Positions 16,842-24,674 of a DNA stretch of 41,530 nt are shown in pieces. The translations under genes were made by a program, and so were the position numbers. The DNA is from Planctomycetia bacterium (GTDB lineage Bacteria; Planctomycetota; Phycisphaerae; Phycisphaerales; SM1A02). The notes beneath the pieces were generated by a model, which was not told the DNA's origin, did not search any database, and was given only the letters and a program-made list of their open reading frames with translations. The number at the start of each line of letters is the position of its first letter. The first letter of the stretch is position 1. The stretch covers positions 1 through 41,530 of the forward strand of contig SXUJ01000142.1 of assembly GCA_005790565.1 (NCBI GenBank), in the 5' to 3' direction.

Positions 16842-18152
16842 TTGAGTAAGCCCCCCCGCCTTCCCGAAAAAGTGAACATTCTTCTCCTCGGCACAGGAGG
16901 GCGCGAGCACGCGCTGGCTTGGAAACTCAAGCAAAGCCCGCGAATGGGTACCCTTTGGGTCGAAGCACACGCGAATGCGGGAATGCTTGACATTGGCAAG
17001 GCCTGCCCCGAACCAACGAGTGGCGATGTCTTCCGCCTTTCGCAATGGTGCGATCGAGAAAGTATCCACCTCGTCGTGATTGGACCAGAGCAGCCACTCG
17101 CCGAGGGACTCGCCACCAAGCTCGCCGCGCCGCATCGCCAAGTCTTCGGTCCCTCAAAAGACGCAGCACGATTGGAGTGGGACAAGGCGTTTGCGAAGCA
17201 GGTCATGCGTCACGGCAGCGTGCCCACGGCGGACAGCAAGGTCTTCACCGACATCGAACAAGCAAGAACATTCGCCCTCACTCGCACCGATGGGTGCGTG
17301 GTGAAAGCAACCGGACTCTGCGCGGGGAAGGGCGTGATCGTGTGCAGTAACGCAACCGAAGCGCTCGCTGCCATTGATCTGTGCCTTGGCAAGAAGGCGT
17401 TTGGTGACGCGGGGACCACCATTCTCATTGAAGAAAAACTCTCCGGCACGGAAATGAGCGTGATCGCACTGACGGACGGTCGCTCCTTCACGATTCTCGA
17501 TCCCGCGCAAGACCACAAGCGTGTCGGCGATGGCGACACCGGGCCCAACACCGGTGGGATGGGCGCATTCAGTCCCACCGCGACCACGACAAAGGAACTG
17601 TTACATCTCATCCATCGCGATGTGTTCATTCCAACGATCGACGCGATGAAACGATTGGAGATCCCGTTTCGTGGAGTGCTCTATGCCGGAATCATGCTGA
17701 CGCCCGCGGGTCCAAAGGTGTTGGAGTTCAACACTCGGTTTGGAGATCCAGAAACACAGGCCACGATCGCCCGCCTCAAGAGTGACCTCATTTCTCTGCT
17801 GTGGGCGACGACGACCGGAACCCTTGCAGATGTCGATGTGGAGTTTGACTCGCGCGCCGCGTGTTGCACCATGGTTTGTTCGAAGGGATATCCCGGCACT
17901 TTCGCAAAGGGGCTTCCAATCACGGGTCTCGGTGAAGCTCGAGCAATCGAGCGCGGACCGCGCGAGGATGTCGTGCTCTTCCATTCCGCCACGGCACGAG
18001 GGAAGGGCAACGAAGTGCTCACAAACGGGGGGCGCGTGATTGGCGTGACCGCACTCGCAGGCACCATCGCCCGGGCGGCTGAACTCTCCCGACTCGCAGC
18101 GGAAAAGATCCGATTCGAAGGCGCGTTCTATCGCACCGACATCGGCCGCTGA
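16842..18152 (+). CDS. purD: Phosphoribosylamine-glycine ligase
   Basis: A 436-residue ATP-grasp enzyme that makes glycinamide ribonucleotide in purine synthesis. Landmarks are LLLGTGGREHALAWKLKQSP (15-34), GPEQPLAEGLATKLA, GPSKDAARLEWDKAFAK, VVKATGLCAGKGV (about 153-165; the family norm is VKADGLAAGKGV, so Asp becomes Thr), AQDHKRVGDGDTGPNTGGMG and EFNTRFGDPETQ, which carries Mg-ATP ligands. I prefer the TTG at 16842, with AGGA 11 bases upstream. A GTG at 16872 sits right before the conserved domain and is the alternative. The gene is divergent from the unknown exported protein, with 145 bases between them. Confidence 0.95.
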   Translation: MSKPPRLPEKVNILLLGTGGREHALAWKLKQSPRMGTLWVEAHANAGMLDIGKACPEPTSGDVFRLSQWCDRESIHLVVIGPEQPLAEGLATKLAAPHRQVFGPSKDAARLEWDKAFAKQVMRHGSVPTADSKVFTDIEQARTFALTRTDGCVVKATGLCAGKGVIVCSNATEALAAIDLCLGKKAFGDAGTTILIEEKLSGTEMSVIALTDGRSFTILDPAQDHKRVGDGDTGPNTGGMGAFSPTATTTKELLHLIHRDVFIPTIDAMKRLEIPFRGVLYAGIMLTPAGPKVLEFNTRFGDPETQATIARLKSDLISLLWATTTGTLADVDVEFDSRAACCTMVCSKGYPGTFAKGLPITGLGEARAIERGPREDVVLFHSATARGKGNEVLTNGGRVIGVTALAGTIARAAELSRLAAEKIRFEGAFYRTDIGR

Positions 18153-18406
18153 GAAGCGCTGTCTCGGCCGACATCGGCGGGGCTTGCGTTTTTCGCATAG
18201 GCGAAATCCTTGCTGATTATTTTGCGTCTTCGTGCTCCCATTCGAAAACAGATGGCGTATATTCTCGGATGATCGCAGCCCTGCCACGATCCGTGGGAGC
18301 GCTTCGCTATTCGTCTGCGTGCCACTTGCTTGCGAAGTGACTGTCTGAAAATTCGCCGACCCGTTCGATCCTCGATCGTCGACGTCAATCTTAGGAGTTC
18401 AGCTGC

Positions 18407-21400
18407 ATGTCTTCCTTTCTTCCGAACCCGCGCTCGCTCGCAACGATCTCTCGCTTCTGCCGCGTCTCCATCGCGAACGCTTCGCTTGCGCTGGTCGCCG
18501 CATTTGGTGTGGGCATCGAAGCGGCGAAGGCCGCGCCAACGCCGCGTCCGATTCCCCCTGCGAGCACGAACGGTGGTGGCGTCGATGAACTGGGACTTGG
18601 GCCACGCGTTCGCGCACGGAAAAAGTTGGTCGAAGAGATCGTGCTTCCTCGTCACGGCGTGACCGGCGAGTTACTTCCGCTGACGGGCAAGCTCATCGTG
18701 AAGTTCAACGACGAACTCGGAGCTCGTGCGCCGATCGCGGATGGAAGCGAAGTCGCTTCTCTCACGGGCGCAGACATGCAAGTCGTGACGGAGATCCTCG
18801 CGCAGCACAAGGGCACGGTTCGGCAGTGGATCAATAAGAGTCCTGCCCGTTTGCGAGCCCTTGAGGCACGCGCGGAGGATTACAGCGGTCGCCATCAACC
18901 CGATCTCGCGAGCATTGTGGAGGTGGACAACATTCCGGCTGACCGACTGCTCGACGCGGCTCGCGCATTCCAAGCGCTCGAAATCGTGGAGTGGACGAGT
19001 ATCGACCCGCTCCCCGCGGTTCATCAACAGGGCTGTGATCCGATGAACCCGGTTACCTGCAATGAACCAAACATTGCTTGCCCCGATCCGCGTTTCTTCA
19101 ACTGCAACCCAGATCCCGGTGGGCAGAATCCGATCTACGGATGCGCCGACGCACAATGCTGTAACTTCGTGGGGACGATAGACCCGACCTGTACCGACGA
19201 TGCTTCCGCACGCGGATGGGACTTTCTCTGCGCAGCAATCGCGAACCTCCAGTGCATCGGGCAGATCTACGATCCATCCTCCAATCCGCAGTTGACTGGG
19301 TACCAGCGATACGACGCGTGCTTCACCTCGTATCTGCTGCGCGCTGAAACCCCCGATCCGGCGTGCAACGGGGGCGGCGGTTGGAGTTGCCCTGAGCCTC
19401 AGATTCCGGCGAACCCGCCAGGCTATTTCCCGGGCTCCGCTTCGATCATCGGACCCGCCTGGAGCGCCCCTGGTGTTCCAGCTGATCCGCTCGCATGGCC
19501 ATCGTGGATTATCAATAACGTCCAGCAAGGGCCGTGCTTCGAAGCCCACGGTGGGGCAGGGTGCAGCCAGCCAACGTGCTGCGCGGCGGTTTGCACTCTC
19601 GACCCGACCTGCTGCAACGGGCAGAGTGGCTGGGATGCCTCGTGTGTCACGCTCGCACTTTCCGCGCAGGCATGCGTCGGAAACGCGGTCGCTGGACCAA
19701 CGCCCGATACCTATGTGCCGTTCCCAGCGACGGGCGCACTGCAGGGCGGGGCGCAGTTCTACCTCACGAATCGGGTTGTGCCGGAGCCCGGATTCGCCGA
19801 CCCAGCGAACAACATTTGGGCGGGAATCACGAGTTTCAATGGCCGCGGCTTCGACCTCACAGGTCTGGCGACTTGGCAGCAGCAGTTCTCCGATTACTAC
19901 CAAGGCGGCACTCCTGCCATTCTCTATGGCGAGAGCGTCAAGGTTGCGGTGATTGAGTTTGCTGCCTTTGTGAAGCATGAAGAGTTTGTCCGATCGGGAC
20001 TTCCATCCGATCCCGCCGATCCAGCGCTTTGGGCCAATGTCGAATCGGGCCCCAGCTATGCAACCCCACGCGTCATTCCAGAGGCTGGCCAGACGATCGT
20101 CCTGATCCCGGATAACGAGCCACAACACGGTACTGCCACGCTCGGCGAGATCGTCGCGGGTGAGAACCAGTTCGGCGTGACCGGCATCGCGAAGAATGCG
20201 CAGGGATACTTCTTCCCCATCGTGAGCGCCGAGGAAGGCGGCCGCTCCCAGAACGCACTCACGAGTTGCTGGGAGGTTTTCGGTGCAGGAGATGTCGTCA
20301 ACAACTCATGGGGCTATCCGGGCATCGGCCCGATGGATCGTCTAGAGCCTCTCGCGACTTTGGTTCGCCTCGGTTCCGACCTCGGCATCACGCAGTGTTG
20401 CTCGGCGGGCAACGACGGTATGGCGATCGCTGACGCGCCGTTCGATACCGGCGCGATCATCGTCGGTGCGAGCGGTGCGGGCGGTGAGTATCACCCACCA
20501 GGACAGTGCTGCTTCCAGAGCTACGTTCGCCAGTCATTTAGTAACTACACAAACCCCGATGCCGAGAATGGCGATGTGCACTGTTTCGGCTGGGGCACAG
20601 CGGTTTGCACGACTGGCTATGGCGCGTTGTTCCAAGGCGCCAATTCTCCAACAGGAATTGACGCGAACGAAGACAACATGCTTCGCACGTACACCACGAC
20701 TTTCAACGGAACGAGCTCCGCGGCTCCGACGGTGGCTGGCATGGTGACGATTCTGCAAGGCTGGTCGAAACAACTCTATGGCATGCCGATCACGCCTGAG
20801 CAGATGCGTTCGTCTCTCACAGGAGCACCACAATGCGATGTGAGCCGTTCGATCGAAGCCGAAGGTGCCAACATTGGAGATTTTTGCTGCCAGACGCCCG
20901 ATGGATGCATTCCCGATGATTGCGATTGCTTCTTCAAGGTGATCAACAACTTCCCCGCGCCCATCGCGAGCGCCTACTCGATTCTTTCGAGTGGCTTCTT
21001 CGACGGCGACCAGATGGGGTTTGAGATTCTGACCGGAACGGGAACCCCACCCATCACCAACTTCAAGATCCGCGCACAAGACCTTAACTATAACAAGGTC
21101 TTGTCAACGCGCATGACGCAAGGCGATCGCGTTGAGGGGTTCACCTACCTTGGAACTGGTTGGACAACGGATGTCCGCTGCCGGGCACCCAACACGGTGC
21201 AAGACGCCGGCAATATCTATGACCTCCGCCTCGACATCGTCGCGCGCACGACCCGGACGCCCGTGATGCTACTTGCGTACATGTACGACCATGTCAACCG
21301 TCGCAACAAGTACATTGGGAATCAGGTGCTTGGAACAGCGGACAGCACGATGAACTTCACCGTTCCTGGTTACCTCGGGTACGACAACTATGTCGGCCCG

Positions 21401-21517
21401 GACAACGAGTTTGTGGTGCGCATCTATACGCTCGGTCTTGGCAATGTGAAGCAGTATGCCACTTGGTACGACCTCATCAATCTCTCGATCAATGATCCGC
21501 TGATCCCCGTTCCTTGA
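18407..21517 (+). CDS. Large exported subtilase (S8 family) with two Cys-rich modules
   Basis: A 1036-residue exported protein. Residues 1-42 are a long signal peptide ending AKA. The pro-region (about 80-210) holds LTGKLIVKFNDELGAR and ADRLLDAARAFQALEIVEW, like an I9-type prodomain. Two Cys-rich modules follow (246-283 and 386-423). The peptidase domain spans roughly 500-805: VKVAVIEFAAF with Glu517 where Asp is usual, His574 (HGTATLGEIVAG), the oxyanion region VVNNSWG (Asn632-Asn633) and Ser770 (FNGTSSAAPTVAGM). The C-terminal 200 residues are beta-rich and unknown. A good Shine-Dalgarno AGGAG lies at 18393-18397, 9 bases before the ATG. A terminator follows. It is probably secreted or surface-bound; whether the protease is active is uncertain. 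Confidence 0.9.
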   Translation: MSSFLPNPRSLATISRFCRVSIANASLALVAAFGVGIEAAKAAPTPRPIPPASTNGGGVDELGLGPRVRARKKLVEEIVLPRHGVTGELLPLTGKLIVKFNDELGARAPIADGSEVASLTGADMQVVTEILAQHKGTVRQWINKSPARLRALEARAEDYSGRHQPDLASIVEVDNIPADRLLDAARAFQALEIVEWTSIDPLPAVHQQGCDPMNPVTCNEPNIACPDPRFFNCNPDPGGQNPIYGCADAQCCNFVGTIDPTCTDDASARGWDFLCAAIANLQCIGQIYDPSSNPQLTGYQRYDACFTSYLLRAETPDPACNGGGGWSCPEPQIPANPPGYFPGSASIIGPAWSAPGVPADPLAWPSWIINNVQQGPCFEAHGGAGCSQPTCCAAVCTLDPTCCNGQSGWDASCVTLALSAQACVGNAVAGPTPDTYVPFPATGALQGGAQFYLTNRVVPEPGFADPANNIWAGITSFNGRGFDLTGLATWQQQFSDYYQGGTPAILYGESVKVAVIEFAAFVKHEEFVRSGLPSDPADPALWANVESGPSYATPRVIPEAGQTIVLIPDNEPQHGTATLGEIVAGENQFGVTGIAKNAQGYFFPIVSAEEGGRSQNALTSCWEVFGAGDVVNNSWGYPGIGPMDRLEPLATLVRLGSDLGITQCCSAGNDGMAIADAPFDTGAIIVGASGAGGEYHPPGQCCFQSYVRQSFSNYTNPDAENGDVHCFGWGTAVCTTGYGALFQGANSPTGIDANEDNMLRTYTTTFNGTSSAAPTVAGMVTILQGWSKQLYGMPITPEQMRSSLTGAPQCDVSRSIEAEGANIGDFCCQTPDGCIPDDCDCFFKVINNFPAPIASAYSILSSGFFDGDQMGFEILTGTGTPPITNFKIRAQDLNYNKVLSTRMTQGDRVEGFTYLGTGWTTDVRCRAPNTVQDAGNIYDLRLDIVARTTRTPVMLLAYMYDHVNRRNKYIGNQVLGTADSTMNFTVPGYLGYDNYVGPDNEFVVRIYTLGLGNVKQYATWYDLINLSINDPLIPVP
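19142..19255 (+). repeat. Cys-rich module 1 in the subtilase
   Basis: Encodes residues 246-283. It follows the pattern C-x4-CC-x3-[CG]-x5-C-x8-WD-x2-C-x7-C, starting CADAQCCNFVGTIDPTC. The fourth Cys position is Gly256 here and the second Cys of the second pair is Thr263. Confidence 0.8.
19562..19675 (+). repeat. Cys-rich module 2 in the subtilase
   Basis: Encodes residues 386-423: CSQPTCCAAVCTLDPTCC, then WDASC and a closing Cys423. It has the full set of Cys, unlike module 1, and matches the modules at 35978 and 36737 in the lamin-tail protein. Confidence 0.85.
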
Positions 21518-21538
21518 TCGATCCCTCTACCCAAATGT

Positions 21539-21575
21539 GCCGCCCCGCAGCAGTTCGCTGCGGGGCGGCTTTCAT
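21539..21575 (+). terminator. Rho-independent-like terminator after the subtilase gene
   Basis: A GC-rich perfect 12-bp stem (21539-21550 with 21558-21569) closes a 7-base loop and is followed by a short T-rich stretch (TTTCATT). It lies 21 bases after the stop. Confidence 0.85.
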
Positions 21576-21663
21576 TCCATCCCGCCGCGAGGTAGCTCAA
21601 AGTTTCAGTAGATTCTGAAATTGCAAATCCAAGCCCACCGATGCGTGCTATCGTCTTCCTTCC

Positions 21664-22260
21664 ATGCCCGCGCCACTCGCCGCCCTTTCCGCGCCCTCCG
21701 CGCCTCAGGTCGCGATCGATGAAGAGTTGATCGGAGCGCAGGATCGCTTCATTGCATTATGGGGCGAGATGGGAACCCGTTGGGGTGTCCAGCGCGCAAT
21801 GGCAGAAGTACACGCCCTGCTCTTCATCGCAGGCGAGCCACTGGCCGCGGAAGAGATCATGACACGATTGGGAATCTCGCGCGGAAGTGCATCGACCTGC
21901 GTGCGCCAACTCGCCGACTGGCGACTCGTGCAGTGCGTCAAGGTGCGTGGTGATCGGCGCGACTTTCACCAGGCCGAGCAGGATGTTTGGAAGCTCTTCA
22001 TCACGATCCTTCGTGCGCGGAAGCGGCGGGAGTTCGATCCCCTCCTCGAACAGTTGGCCTCTTGCCGTCCCACGAAGTCCTCGACTCGAAAATCCGAAGC
22101 ACAAGCCAACGCCCGGGCATCGCACGACAAGCGCATCGCTGAACTCCTGCAACTTTTGAAAGTCTTCGAATCGCTCTCCAATGCAATCTCCAAGTCGGAG
22201 AAGGGATTCGAGCGCGCCGTCAAGACTCTTGGCAAAGTACTGGGAGCAGTCTCGCGATGA
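21664..22260 (+). CDS. GbsR/MarR-like transcriptional regulator
   Basis: A 198-residue winged-helix protein resembling GbsR, the repressor of choline/betaine genes, and other MarR-type regulators. The helix-turn-helix is in EPLAAEEIMTRLGISRGSASTCVRQLADWRLV, with a wing ending VRGDRRDFHQAEQDVWKLF. This last stretch is typical of GbsR-type members. The C-terminal third is a helical, Lys/Arg-rich dimer or effector part (KRIAELLQLLKVFESL). No osmolyte genes are nearby, so the target is not evident. The stop overlaps the next start as ATGA (22257-22260). Confidence 0.88.
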   Translation: MPAPLAALSAPSAPQVAIDEELIGAQDRFIALWGEMGTRWGVQRAMAEVHALLFIAGEPLAAEEIMTRLGISRGSASTCVRQLADWRLVQCVKVRGDRRDFHQAEQDVWKLFITILRARKRREFDPLLEQLASCRPTKSSTRKSEAQANARASHDKRIAELLQLLKVFESLSNAISKSEKGFERAVKTLGKVLGAVSR

Positions 22261-22670
22261 GCGCACTCTCTTCAGGCGGCAGAGTCGCGGCCTCGCCGAG
22301 CACCACCGCGCTCCTCGTGGCGAAATGGCCTCTTGTTGGATCAACGCTCTGCGTGCATGTTTCGTGCCTAGAGTTCGATGATGCCACTGGGACGGGCGAG
22401 GTGTGCTTACGAATCGAACACAACACGAATGCCGGAGTTTCAACACGCATCCCTGTGCTGCGCTGGAGCGTCGAGCGCGCAGCGGATTGGCAGGAATCGC
22501 GGCTTCTCGGTTGCGAGATCGATGGGCAAAGCGTGCGAATGGAGTTGCTTGAATACAACACTTCCGCCGGCGCGCAGCGAGTGCTGCTCACGAACCTCCC
22601 CTCCATCTTGGGTCTCCTAGGCGGGACCTATGGTCAACCGGTGGTTCACTCAGCAGCGAGCGGTCAGTGA
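22257..22670 (+). CDS. Unknown small protein coupled to the GbsR-like regulator
   Basis: I do not recognise this 137-residue protein. It has no signal peptide or membrane segment and looks beta-rich: LCVHVSCLEFDDATGTGEVCL, RIPVLRWSVERAADWQE, CEIDGQSVRMELLEYN. It begins in an ATGA overlap with the regulator, so the pair is probably made together. Its 3' end overlaps the 3' end of rsmG on the other strand by 7 bases. A ligand- or partner-binding role for the regulator is only a guess. Confidence 0.6.
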   Translation: MSALSSGGRVAASPSTTALLVAKWPLVGSTLCVHVSCLEFDDATGTGEVCLRIEHNTNAGVSTRIPVLRWSVERAADWQESRLLGCEIDGQSVRMELLEYNTSAGAQRVLLTNLPSILGLLGGTYGQPVVHSAASGQ

Positions 22671-23500
22671 AAATACTTGGCGGGGGTCTTTCGGATCTTT
22701 TCCATCACGACAATCGTGTTGGTAGGCGTTCGAATCTGGTTGATGACCTGCGCATGGAGCGCGTGCAGCCGCGCCTTGGCGTCCATGACTTCCTCCGCAG
22801 CTCTGTCGCCCTTGATCGCCAGAAGCACACCGCCGATGCGAAGGTACGGAACGGCCAACTGCGCGAGTGGGCCGAAAGCTCCAACCGCGCGCGCAACCAC
22901 CACATCGAGCACCTCGCCAATGCCATTCTGGCTCGTGGTCTCCGCCCTCGCTTGTAACACCGTCACATTGGGCAAGCCGAGATGTTCGACGACCGCCGTC
23001 AGAAAGTGCGCCTTCTTCGTCGTTGCCTCCACGAGCGTCCACTCGATGTCGCTCCGGCAGATCGCGAGCGGAATCCCTGGCAAGCCACCTCCCGATCCAA
23101 GGTCCATGGCACGCGCCACTTCGAGCGCGTCGAGTGGCGCAAGCAGGCTCAGTGAATCAAGCACATGGCGATTCCACGCGTCCTCTCTGGTGATGGCAGT
23201 CAGGTTGAATCGCGCGTTTGTCGCGAACAGAAGTCCGAGATATCGCTCAAGAAGTTGCAGTTCACGCTCTTCGAGTTCGATGCCCTGCGCCTGTAGCTGC
23301 GCGAGAGTTGCGGCATCTCTCGCAATCGGTTCGGGCGCGGGCGAAAACTGAAGCCATTCGGAGAGTTCTTGCGCCCGCGCGCGCAGGCGTTCTGCTTCTG
23401 AATCAGGACTCGGTTCGCGTGGGCCGCGCGCGTTCTCCCCGCGCACCATCGGCCGAGCGGACTTCTGCGAGTGGCCGTGAGGAAAATGAAAGTCACTCAT
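22664..23500 (-). CDS. rsmG: 16S rRNA (guanine527-N7)-methyltransferase
   Basis: A 278-residue SAM-dependent methyltransferase that modifies G527 of 16S rRNA. It shows FNLTAITREDAWNRHVLDSL, the SAM site DLGSGGGLPGIPLAI (from residue 133), VEATTKKAHFLTAVVEHLGL and VVARAVGAFGPLAQL. RsmG is usually about 210 residues; the extra length is a charged N-terminal region of about 75 residues (ENARGPREPSPDSEAERLR). The ATG at 23500 lies inside the rodA end (8-base overlap), so rsmG is the last gene of the envelope cluster. It is more often found beside mnmG and parAB. Confidence 0.93.
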   Translation of the reverse strand: MSDFHFPHGHSQKSARPMVRGENARGPREPSPDSEAERLRARAQELSEWLQFSPAPEPIARDAATLAQLQAQGIELEERELQLLERYLGLLFATNARFNLTAITREDAWNRHVLDSLSLLAPLDALEVARAMDLGSGGGLPGIPLAICRSDIEWTLVEATTKKAHFLTAVVEHLGLPNVTVLQARAETTSQNGIGEVLDVVVARAVGAFGPLAQLAVPYLRIGGVLLAIKGDRAAEEVMDAKARLHALHAQVINQIRTPTNTIVVMEKIRKTPAKYFH

Positions 23501-24674
23501 CGAATCGATCTTTCTCACCACTCCCAACGCGGTGGAATCCAAGCGAGAACAGTACACCTGTCATGATCCATGATGCTACGAGGCTCGAGCCACCATAACT
23601 CACAAATGGAAGAGTCACCCCAGTAATCGGGAGGATTCCAATCGTCATTCCGGTGTTCACGAAGGTCTGCGCAAAGAGAATGGAGCCAATGCCGACTGCA
23701 ACAAGCTTCGAAAACCCATCCCGAGCACTGGCCGCCACGAGCAGCGCGCCCGCGGCGTACATCGACATCAGGACCCAGACCAACGCGCCACCAAGTAACC
23801 CGTACCGGCAGCACACCACAGCGAACACCATGTCGTTGTGCTCCTCAGGCAGCGCATTCAGTTTGACGAGTGCCTTGGCATGCGATGCTTCGTTGCCGAA
23901 GACACCGCCGCTTCCCACCAACCGCATGGCCCGCCAGCCCTGAAATCCGATGTCGTTCTCGAACCGCGTGTCGCCCCTCACCTGCGCAACAATGGCATCG
24001 ATTCTCGCCTGCTGATAGGGCTTGAGGACGGAGAAGTACGCGACTGGAACGAGGCATGCGGTCAATCCCACCGCCACTGCGATGTGTCCCAATCGTGCAC
24101 CGGATGCGAGAAGAATTCCAAGGAGCGTGGGGCCAAAGAGGAGCGCGCTGCCAAGGTCTGGTTCAAGCACGATCAATCCAACCGGTACGAGAAAGAGCAA
24201 GAGCGGCACGACGAGGTTTCGCAATCGTCGGGGGCTCTGCCGAATCGAGAGCCATTGCGAAAGGCATAAGATGAATGCGATCTTTGCAAGTTCGCTCGGC
24301 TGCAAATCGAATGCGCCGAGCGCGATCCACGCGCGAGCACCGTTGCGGGGCGTCACGAGGGATGCCGGCGCAATCGGAAGCAGGACAAAGACCAAGAGCG
24401 CGATCACGATCGCGCACAGCGCCCAACATGCAACGCGCAGGAACCTCGGATGCGGCACGATCGCGAGGGCCCCTGCCACGAGCCCAACAAAGAGAAAGAT
24501 CCCCTGTCTCGCCGCGAGTTCCGGTCGGGTCAGTGCGATCGCTTGGATCCCAATGACGCTCATGCCCGCGGCAGCGATTACAGAAAGCCACGCGAAGGTG
24601 GCGAAGCTATGGCGTTTCTTTCCAAGTTCGCTCGTGCCCCGAAAGAGTGATGCGGGTCCGATGCCGAGCGTCAC
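23493..24674 (-). CDS. rodA: Rod-shape SEDS glycosyltransferase RodA
   Basis: A 393-residue polytopic SEDS protein that polymerises lipid II into glycan strands with its cognate PBP2. Landmarks are NGARAWIALGAFDLQPSELAK, GLIVLEPDLGSALLFGPTL, EEHNDMVFAVVCCRYGLLGG and GILPITGVTLPFVSYGGSSL. The ARAWI and PSELAK segments contain the functional residues of the family. RodA and FtsW share these motifs; the assignment to RodA rests on the partner gene mrdA immediately upstream. The GTG start at 24674 overlaps the mrdA stop as GTGA. Ten membrane segments are expected. Confidence 0.93.
   Translation of the reverse strand: MTLGIGPASLFRGTSELGKKRHSFATFAWLSVIAAAGMSVIGIQAIALTRPELAARQGIFLFVGLVAGALAIVPHPRFLRVACWALCAIVIALLVFVLLPIAPASLVTPRNGARAWIALGAFDLQPSELAKIAFILCLSQWLSIRQSPRRLRNLVVPLLLFLVPVGLIVLEPDLGSALLFGPTLLGILLASGARLGHIAVAVGLTACLVPVAYFSVLKPYQQARIDAIVAQVRGDTRFENDIGFQGWRAMRLVGSGGVFGNEASHAKALVKLNALPEEHNDMVFAVVCCRYGLLGGALVWVLMSMYAAGALLVAASARDGFSKLVAVGIGSILFAQTFVNTGMTIGILPITGVTLPFVSYGGSSLVASWIMTGVLFSLGFHRVGSGEKDRFDE

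Noticed and set aside
18153-18406. Possible regulatory RNA or terminator between purD and the subtilase gene
   Set aside because: There is a short T-run near 18189 and a short inverted repeat (GCCGACATCGGC), but the stem is only about four base pairs and no conserved RNA motif is visible.
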